From contig CAJUIT010000008.1 in assembly GCA_910586565.1 (NCBI GenBank), positions 1 through 64,000 on the forward strand: a stretch of 64,000 nt of DNA, read 5' to 3'. The position numbers and the translations under genes are program-made. This DNA comes from an uncultured Muribaculaceae bacterium (GTDB lineage Bacteria > Bacteroidota > Bacteroidia > Bacteroidales > Muribaculaceae). Positions within the stretch are counted from its first letter, which is position 1. Each line of letters begins with the position of its first letter. The notes beneath the pieces were generated by a model that made no database searches, was not told where the DNA came from, and saw only the letters and a program-made list of their open reading frames with translations. Of this stretch, positions 59,236 to 64,000 are shown piece after piece.

Positions 59236-61131
59236 ATGGCAACTAAGAAGCTCAAAATTAGAGACTTGACATTGCGTGACGGTCAGCAGTCGCTGTTCGC
59301 CACACGTTTGAAACAGCAGGATATCGATCCGCTGCTTCCCCTGTATAAAGATGCCGGATTCTACATCATGGAGGTGTGGGGTGGCGCAGTGCCCGACTCG
59401 GTAATGCGTTACCTCGATGAATCTCCCTGGGTTCGTCTGCGCACAATCAGCGAGGCCATCGGTGGCAAATCGCTCCTTTCGGCCCTTTCGCGCGGCCGCA
59501 ACCTTTTCGGCTATGTTCCTTACCCCGATTCAGTGCTCGAAGGTTTCTATAAGGAAGCTATCAAGAACGGCCTGAATGTGATGCGCATCTTCGACGCGCT
59601 CAACGACATTGACAACGTGAAGGAATCAATCCGCCTTATCAACGAGCTTGGCGGTATCGCCGATGCGGCAGTTTGCTACACCGTCGATCCCAAAGATGCC
59701 GAGGAGGCAGCTCCCGTTAAGAAAGGTTTCTTCGCATCGCTGTTCGGCAAAAAGGAAACCAAGCCCGAGGTTAAGAAAATCTTCACCGATGAATATTTCG
59801 TGAACAAGGCTGTTGAGATGGAACGCCTCGGTGCGAAAATCATCACCCTTAAAGATATGGCAGGTCTGGTTAATCCCCTCCGCGCCGCTTCTATCATCGG
59901 CAAGCTCAAACAGGCTGTTAAGGTGCCCGTTGACTTCCACACTCACTGTACTCCCGGCTACGGTCTGGCCTCATCGCTCATGGCAATCATGAATGGTGTT
60001 GACATTCTCGACACAAACATCTGGTGGTTCGGCGAAGGTTCAGCCGCTCCCGCAATCGAGCTGGTCTACATCTTCTGTAAGAAACTCGGTGTTGAAATCG
60101 AGGCCGACATGGAGAAGGTTGGCGAAATCCGCGAGCGTCTCGAAGGTATCCGCCGCAATCTTGCCGATTTCGACCTCAACAAGGATCACTTCCCCAAACG
60201 CTTCGACCCGCTCAAAGACACACTCCCCGCCGAAGTCGACGCTATGTTCGACAAAGCGATTGCTGCCGCAAAGGCCGGTGACGAAGAGGAACTGCTCCGC
60301 AACTGCCACGCTATCGAAGCTCACTTCGGATTCCCCAAACCCAACTTGCTCGTCAAGGAAGCTGAGGTTCCCGGTGGTATGTACTCCAATATGGTTGCAC
60401 AGCTCAAGGCACTCAACTCGTCGGATCTGCTCGACGATGCCATGAAGCTCATCCCCAAGGTTCGCCGCGATGCAGGTTTGGTACCCCTCGTAACTCCCAC
60501 CAGCCAGATTGTGGGTGCTCAGGCGGTTAACCTCGCTATCGACCGCAAGAAAGGTAACCCCGACTACACCAACGCCTCCAACCAGTTCATCTCGCTTGTG
60601 AAGGGTGAATACGGTCACACTCCCGCTCCCATCGACCCCGCTTTCCGCGAAAAAATCACCGGCGATGCTGTTGAGCACCCCTACGACGTGTCGAAATATC
60701 GCAAGCCCGAAATTCCCACAGTTGCCGAACTCGGCGGTGTTAAACTTGCCACCAACACTGAGGAAGAACTTCTCATGGAACTCCTTCCCAACGTTGCCAA
60801 CAAGTTCCTGCGCAACCGTCGCGAAGAGGAATATGCCGCCAAGCAGCCCAAAGAGGCTCCCAAGGCCGCTGAGCCCGCAGCCCCCAAAGCAGCCGAGGTT
60901 GCTCAAGAGCCTATCACCGGCGAAGTGTTCCGCGCTCCGATGGGTGGCCGCATCATCGACATCCACGTGAAGGCCGGCGATAAAGTGAAGAAAGGCCAGG
61001 TTATGATGGTTTATGAGGCAATGAAGATGGAGAACGACCTTGAGGCTGAACGCGACCTCACTGTTAAGCGTGTGTTCGTAACCACCGACGAAGTTATCGG
61101 CACCGATGCTCCCCTCATCGAATTCGAATAA
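59236..61131 (+). CDS. oadA: Oxaloacetate decarboxylase alpha / pyruvate carboxylase B-type subunit
   Basis: A 631-residue protein with a carboxyltransferase domain (LTLRDGQQSLFATRLKQQDIDPLLPLY; DTNIWWFGEGSAAPAIELVYIF), a PYC/OADA conserved region and a C-terminal biotinyl domain (GEVFRAPMGGRIIDIHVKAGDKVKKGQVMMVYEAMKMENDLEAE; biotinylated Lys at about 597). It could be the alpha subunit of a Na+-pumping oxaloacetate decarboxylase or of a two-subunit pyruvate carboxylase; the partner genes are not adjacent. An unusual insert (about 154-178, EEAAPVKKGFFASLFGKKETKPEVKK) splits the CT domain between YTVDP and FTDEYF. Pro/Ala-rich linker before the biotin domain. Monocistronic. Confidence 0.92.
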   Translation: MATKKLKIRDLTLRDGQQSLFATRLKQQDIDPLLPLYKDAGFYIMEVWGGAVPDSVMRYLDESPWVRLRTISEAIGGKSLLSALSRGRNLFGYVPYPDSVLEGFYKEAIKNGLNVMRIFDALNDIDNVKESIRLINELGGIADAAVCYTVDPKDAEEAAPVKKGFFASLFGKKETKPEVKKIFTDEYFVNKAVEMERLGAKIITLKDMAGLVNPLRAASIIGKLKQAVKVPVDFHTHCTPGYGLASSLMAIMNGVDILDTNIWWFGEGSAAPAIELVYIFCKKLGVEIEADMEKVGEIRERLEGIRRNLADFDLNKDHFPKRFDPLKDTLPAEVDAMFDKAIAAAKAGDEEELLRNCHAIEAHFGFPKPNLLVKEAEVPGGMYSNMVAQLKALNSSDLLDDAMKLIPKVRRDAGLVPLVTPTSQIVGAQAVNLAIDRKKGNPDYTNASNQFISLVKGEYGHTPAPIDPAFREKITGDAVEHPYDVSKYRKPEIPTVAELGGVKLATNTEEELLMELLPNVANKFLRNRREEEYAAKQPKEAPKAAEPAAPKAAEVAQEPITGEVFRAPMGGRIIDIHVKAGDKVKKGQVMMVYEAMKMENDLEAERDLTVKRVFVTTDEVIGTDAPLIEFE

Positions 61132-61181
61132 ATCCACCGGCGAGCGGTTGCCGCTCCCGCCATGGCTGTCACCAGCCCCGT

Positions 61182-61220
61182 AAAAAACATCACCTCTGCT
61201 CGCAGGGGTGATGTTTTTTT
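61182..61220 (+). terminator. Terminator of oadA
   Basis: Stem ACATCACCTCTG / CAGGGGTGATGT with one G-U pair and a 4-nt loop, then seven T. About 55 bp past the stop. Confidence 0.9.
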
Positions 61221-61252
61221 GATTGTTTCCTATGCACGGCCACCTTACGAAC

Positions 61253-61280
61253 GTAGAGCCGCCATATATGGCGGCTTGTA
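61253..61280. repeat. 28-bp palindromic element, copy 1
   Basis: GTAGAGCCGCCATATATGGCGGCTTGTA contains the perfect 20-bp palindrome AGCCGCCATATATGGCGGCT. The whole 28 bp recurs in inverted orientation at 61402-61429; with 2 more bp of outer sequence the match is 30 bp. Confidence 0.85.
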
Positions 61281-61337
61281 ATATGCTGCTCCTCGACAAT
61301 GTTCAATTGTTGATGCTGCCAGTTGTTTGGTCGTGTT

Positions 61338-61364
61338 AATCAGTGAAATCTGTGTAATCTGTGA
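61338..61364. repeat. Three 9-nt units between the palindromes
   Basis: AATCAGTGA, AATCTGTGT, AATCTGTGA in tandem. The same unit type occurs three times at 35007-35033. Confidence 0.65.
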
Positions 61365-61401
61365 GCGTTCTCTCGGCAATGGACATACGGTTCGGTGAAG
61401 C

Positions 61402-61429
61402 TACAAGCCGCCATATATGGCGGCTCTAC
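61402..61429. repeat. 28-bp palindromic element, copy 2 (inverted)
   Basis: The exact reverse complement of copy 1 (61253-61280), 122 bp away. The pair can also form one large stem of about 28-30 bp, with the triplet repeat in the loop. Confidence 0.85.
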
Positions 61430-61450
61430 GTGGAGGTACGCTTAAATACA

Positions 61451-61486
61451 AAAACCGGTTGTGTCGATTTCGACACAACCGGTTTT
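61451..61486 (-). terminator. Terminator of tRNA-Thr
   Basis: A perfect 16-bp stem AAAACCGGTTGTGTCG / CGACACAACCGGTTTT with a 4-nt loop. On the minus strand it lies 8 bp past the tRNA 3' end and runs into TTTTT. Confidence 0.88.
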
Positions 61487-61493
61487 CTTTCTG

Positions 61494-61566
61494 AGCCGCG
61501 AGTGGGACTCGAACCCACGACCTTTTCGTTACGAATGAAATGCTCTACCAACTGAGCTATTGCGGC
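61494..61566 (-). tRNA. tRNA-Thr (CGT) with two A-C mismatches
   Basis: A 73-nt cloverleaf on the minus strand: GCCGCAA acceptor, D-arm GCTCAGTTGGTAGAGC, anticodon loop TTCGTAA (anticodon CGT, Thr), T-arm GTGGGTTCGAGTCCCAC, then TCGCGGC and discriminator T. A6 would pair with C67 and A31 with C39, so two stems carry A-C mismatches. CCA is not encoded. Promoter at 61610-61640. A functional tRNA decoding ACG is most likely. Confidence 0.92.
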
Positions 61567-61609
61567 TTATGCAAATCAATGGGAGGTGGCCCAGTTGATT
61601 TTGCAGGTG

Positions 61610-61640
61610 CAAAGTTACAAAATTCTTGTCACTTTGTCAA
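61610..61640 (-). promoter_or_regulatory. Promoter of tRNA-Thr
   Basis: TTG (61638-61640), 20-nt spacer, TAACTTTG (61610-61617) on the minus strand, about 44 bp from the tRNA 5' end. Confidence 0.72.
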
Positions 61641-61679
61641 TGCGCATGGCGCTATTTCGCATGCTTTTTAAGCAGTTTC

Positions 61680-63065
61680 TTAGTTCAGGGTCTGTTTTGC
61701 GAAGGTGAGTTTCACTGTTGCCTCATCAAGATTGAGTTTCACCATTGTGGGCGCACCGATATAGGGGTCGATGGAGCTTACATAGGTGGTTGACCCGTAG
61801 TAGCTTGAGCTGTTTACTTCCGACTCAACCGTAACCGGGGTGAGGGTGAATGTGTAGTCCTCTTCGGTTACGTTGGTTTTCTTCAGCATGTCGATGAGAT
61901 AGTTGCGCATGCCTGTGAACCGGTAGCGGTGATTGGTGGAATCGTATGTGGCATAGAATGATGTCACATTATCGGTGAGTTCATTGCGCAGGAAGAAATC
62001 ATCTTTTTTGCTCGATTGGATGAGCAGAAGGTTTTCGGGAGGATCGATGCCGTAGTCGTTTTTAATAGCTTCGGCCGGAATCTCGAATGTGAGTGTGTTT
62101 ACAACTGCAAGCGAACCGCTGTTGGAGTTGTAGTAGTCAATCAGTTCTTCAATGGGGAACTTGATTTCGATGTCGCGTCCCACAGGGGCTACAATAATCT
62201 GTTCTCCGTCGTCGATGCGTGTCTGCAACTCGTTGGAAATTGTGTAGTCGAGATGGTTGTTGAGCACGATTTCTGGGGTCACGGCATAGTAGTTACCTTC
62301 ATGGCGGGTAATGGTTTCCTCTCCGTCGCTGTCGGTTGAGGTGGTGTGGTAGTACATGCGCATGATTGTTGAGCTGATTTCAACAACGCGCCCGTTGCCG
62401 TAGGAGTTCTTCACATAGATGCCGGGGAAATATTCGGCAAATGTGGTGGGGAACATGTAGGCTTCGGGATTGGTTTGATAGAGGTTGAAAAGCTCAACTG
62501 CAAGTGATTTGGGCATCATTACGTCAATCACGCGGTAGGTGAGAGCCTGAATGGAGTCGTTGGCACCCTGAGCGTTGCAGGCATAAATTTTTGAAGCAAG
62601 GAGGTCGGAGGGATTGTAGTATTTTTCGGGCGACTCGTTGCTGTAGATTGTTGCGGGGAGGATTTTGTTAAGTCGATAGACCTCCAGACCCATCGGGGCG
62701 AGTGAATCGCCTACGTAGGAGCCGTTGGGAACAAAGAGGAGCAGTTTAAGCGAGTCGATGTTCTCGGCTGTAATGTTCGACGACATTTTCGACGACGGCA
62801 TGAACTGTGTCATGAAATCGGATGAGAATGTGCCGTAGCCTTTGGCGTTGATGCGCCCTAACACCTGGGTGATGGTGCGCGATTGGATGCGCGGATTATC
62901 AACCGACACCCCTTCAACCGAGAAATCGTCGAAAATAACAACTTCCGATTCATCTGTCACAAGCGACGAGCCGATTTCTGCACCGGTATCTTCGCATGAT
63001 GTGAACGCGAGTGTGGCGAATATAGTGGCCAAAACTGAAAGAAAGGCCTTTGCTGCTTTTGTCAT
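61680..63065 (-). CDS. DUF4270 lipoprotein
   Basis: 461 residues from the ATG at 63065 (MTKAAKAFLSVLATIFATLAFTSCEDTGAEIGSSL), lipobox FTSC. The longer frame to 63176 is rejected, as it places 37 polar residues ahead of the signal peptide and runs toward the neighbour. The mature part (SRTITQVLGRINAKGYGTFSSDFMTQFMPSS; SLKLLLFVPNGSYVGDSLAPMGLEVYRLNK) fits DUF4270, a Bacteroidetes outer-membrane lipoprotein family of unknown role. It regularly follows the short starch-synthase-like gene, as here (85 bp away). Confidence 0.9.
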   Translation of the reverse strand: MTKAAKAFLSVLATIFATLAFTSCEDTGAEIGSSLVTDESEVVIFDDFSVEGVSVDNPRIQSRTITQVLGRINAKGYGTFSSDFMTQFMPSSKMSSNITAENIDSLKLLLFVPNGSYVGDSLAPMGLEVYRLNKILPATIYSNESPEKYYNPSDLLASKIYACNAQGANDSIQALTYRVIDVMMPKSLAVELFNLYQTNPEAYMFPTTFAEYFPGIYVKNSYGNGRVVEISSTIMRMYYHTTSTDSDGEETITRHEGNYYAVTPEIVLNNHLDYTISNELQTRIDDGEQIIVAPVGRDIEIKFPIEELIDYYNSNSGSLAVVNTLTFEIPAEAIKNDYGIDPPENLLLIQSSKKDDFFLRNELTDNVTSFYATYDSTNHRYRFTGMRNYLIDMLKKTNVTEEDYTFTLTPVTVESEVNSSSYYGSTTYVSSIDPYIGAPTMVKLNLDEATVKLTFAKQTLN

Positions 63066-63150
63066 AGCTTTTGCTAAAGCTGGTGTGAGTGAATTGCAAT
63101 TTGCATCCGGCGGTGTGAAATCGCGGTGCAGGTTGCTGTGAATGTGGTTG

Positions 63151-63960
63151 TTAGAGAGATGAGTAGAATTCCACAACTTCGGCGTGATCGGTTTCGTCGG
63201 GGTTGTAGCTCATTACCGGTTTTCCGAGCGAGCGGGCATAGTCGAGCAGTTCGGCGGGAACGTCGGGCGAAGCCTGCATCACACCGTCGGCATACCTGAT
63301 TGCAAGCTTGTTGAGGGCTACGCAGTCGACGGGGCCGTTGCCCAGCGGTTCGAGGTCTTCGTCGCTGAAGCCATCCATTTTGAGCTTTTCAACGAACCGC
63401 TCATCGAGTGTTCCTTCAAAAGCATCGTCAAAAAGGGTGTAGACAACCTTTGCCGGACCGATTGTGGGGTCGTCGGCATAGGTTTTCTTGATATACATGG
63501 GCGAAAGGGCTGTAACCCAACCCGAACAGTGCATGACAGAAGGTTCCCAGCGCAGTTTTTTCGCTGTTTCCATCACACCGCGCACGAAGAAAATCAAGCG
63601 CTCGTCGTTTTCCTCGGGTGTCTCGCGTATTTCGAGGTCTTTAACGGCGTGGTGCTGGAAATATTCATCATTGTCGATGAAGTAAACCTGCATGCGCGAC
63701 GACTGGAGGGTGGCCACCTTGATAATCAGCGGATGGTCGGTGTCGTCAATCACAAGGTTCATTCCCGACAGACGGATAACTTCATGCAACTGGTTGCGGC
63801 GCTCGTTGATGCAGCCGTATTTGGGCATGAACGTTCTCACTTCAAACCCTTTTTCATGAACTTTGTGGGGCAGAATCTGGCATGCTGTGCCAAGCGGAGT
63901 TGCTTTGAGATAAGGAATGATTTCCTGCGAGATGTATAGAATTTTTTTGTTTCTCATCAA
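63151..63960 (-). CDS. Half-length glycogen/starch synthase-like protein (GT5 N-terminal domain)
   Basis: 269 residues, complete in the window. It matches only the N-terminal domain of glycogen synthase (PF08323): ILYISQEIIPYLKATPLGTACQILPHKVHEKGFEVRTFMPKYGCINERRNQLHEVIRLSGM; VMHCSGWVTALSPMYIKKTYADDP. The usual KTGGL motif near residue 20 reads KATPLG, and the whole C-terminal nucleotide-sugar domain is absent, so ordinary ADP-glucose transfer is not expected. This short form is conserved in Bacteroidetes beside DUF4270 and, in many, panC. Either of two adjacent Met codons (63960, 63957) could start it. Confidence 0.88.
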   Translation of the reverse strand: MMRNKKILYISQEIIPYLKATPLGTACQILPHKVHEKGFEVRTFMPKYGCINERRNQLHEVIRLSGMNLVIDDTDHPLIIKVATLQSSRMQVYFIDNDEYFQHHAVKDLEIRETPEENDERLIFFVRGVMETAKKLRWEPSVMHCSGWVTALSPMYIKKTYADDPTIGPAKVVYTLFDDAFEGTLDERFVEKLKMDGFSDEDLEPLGNGPVDCVALNKLAIRYADGVMQASPDVPAELLDYARSLGKPVMSYNPDETDHAEVVEFYSSL

Positions 63961-64000
63961 ACAGTTGGCATAATGTTGCGCCTTTCGGCAATGAATTTCC

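Noticed and set aside
60040..61299. 419-residue open frame antisense to oadA
   Set aside because: Shadow of the biotin-dependent subunit; runs through its terminator and into the repeat region, with no signal of coding.

Overview
This window reads as a stretch of chromosome from a Bacteroidales bacterium, most likely a gut Muribaculaceae-type organism (the family is my inference). The signs are: promoters of the Bacteroidetes type (TTG/TTTG, about 19 bp, then TAnnTTTG); almost no Shine-Dalgarno sequences; a short primary sigma factor of about 286 residues; a complete Bat aerotolerance operon; lipoproteins with an acidic run after the lipobox cysteine; a TonB-dependent thiamine receptor with a PnuT-type permease; a DUF6377 sensor-regulator; a DUF4270 lipoprotein; and a secreted protein ending in a T9SS-like sorting domain. 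Most of the window is housekeeping DNA. I see no prophage, insertion sequence with a transposase, CRISPR array or rRNA operon.

Layout. 1-0.2 kb: two tandem tRNA-Gly(GCC) genes. 0.5-3.6 kb: a DUF1015 protein and two surface-type lipoproteins whose upstream regions are near-identical copies. 3.6-10.3 kb: an MFS transporter and an AI-2E-type permease under mirrored promoters, RluD plus a PASTA protein, then BamD and the RNA polymerase omega-like subunit. 10.7-16.9 kb: purA and a Fur regulator, guanine deaminase with an MFS transporter, and glutamate dehydrogenase. 17.2-23.1 kb: a GH78 alpha-L-rhamnosidase, an ABC exporter pair and an NlpC/P60 lipoprotein. 23.3-28.7 kb: a secreted tyrosine-phosphatase-like protein, a DUF6377 regulator, RsgA and a small winged-helix protein. 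29-34.6 kb: RpoD, a 0.6 kb gap with a strong terminator, a GH43 enzyme and a TPP-riboswitch-controlled thiamine uptake operon. 35-41.3 kb: L31, UvrB-YgiQ, a universal stress protein and a small HTH protein. 41.6-50.6 kb: the MoxR-DUF58-BatABCDE operon. 50.9-55 kb: an HU protein overlapping an HU-membrane-LysM fusion, then a small Cys-rich membrane protein and topoisomerase III. 55-64 kb: MazG, a DsbD operon, a biotin-dependent decarboxylase/carboxylase subunit, tRNA-Thr(CGT), a DUF4270 lipoprotein and a half-length starch-synthase-like protein.

The unexplained content is mainly non-coding. A 126-bp element with imperfect terminal inverted repeats occurs twice in opposite orientation (10387-10512 and 23107-23232), each time beside a TGTGTCA hairpin and each time between convergent genes. 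A 28-bp element built on a perfect 20-bp palindrome occurs as an inverted pair around 61.3-61.4 kb. Three intergenic sites carry triplets of 9-nt repeats. A 57-bp promoter/leader block is duplicated in front of the two lipoprotein genes. On the protein side the most unusual items are the HU-TM-LysM fusion, the polyampholyte tail on the PASTA protein, the DUF2007-Usp fusion and the half-length GT5 protein. Several start codons were moved inward from the longest possible reading frame because the longer form would begin inside a promoter, ahead of a clear signal peptide, or inside a neighbouring gene.
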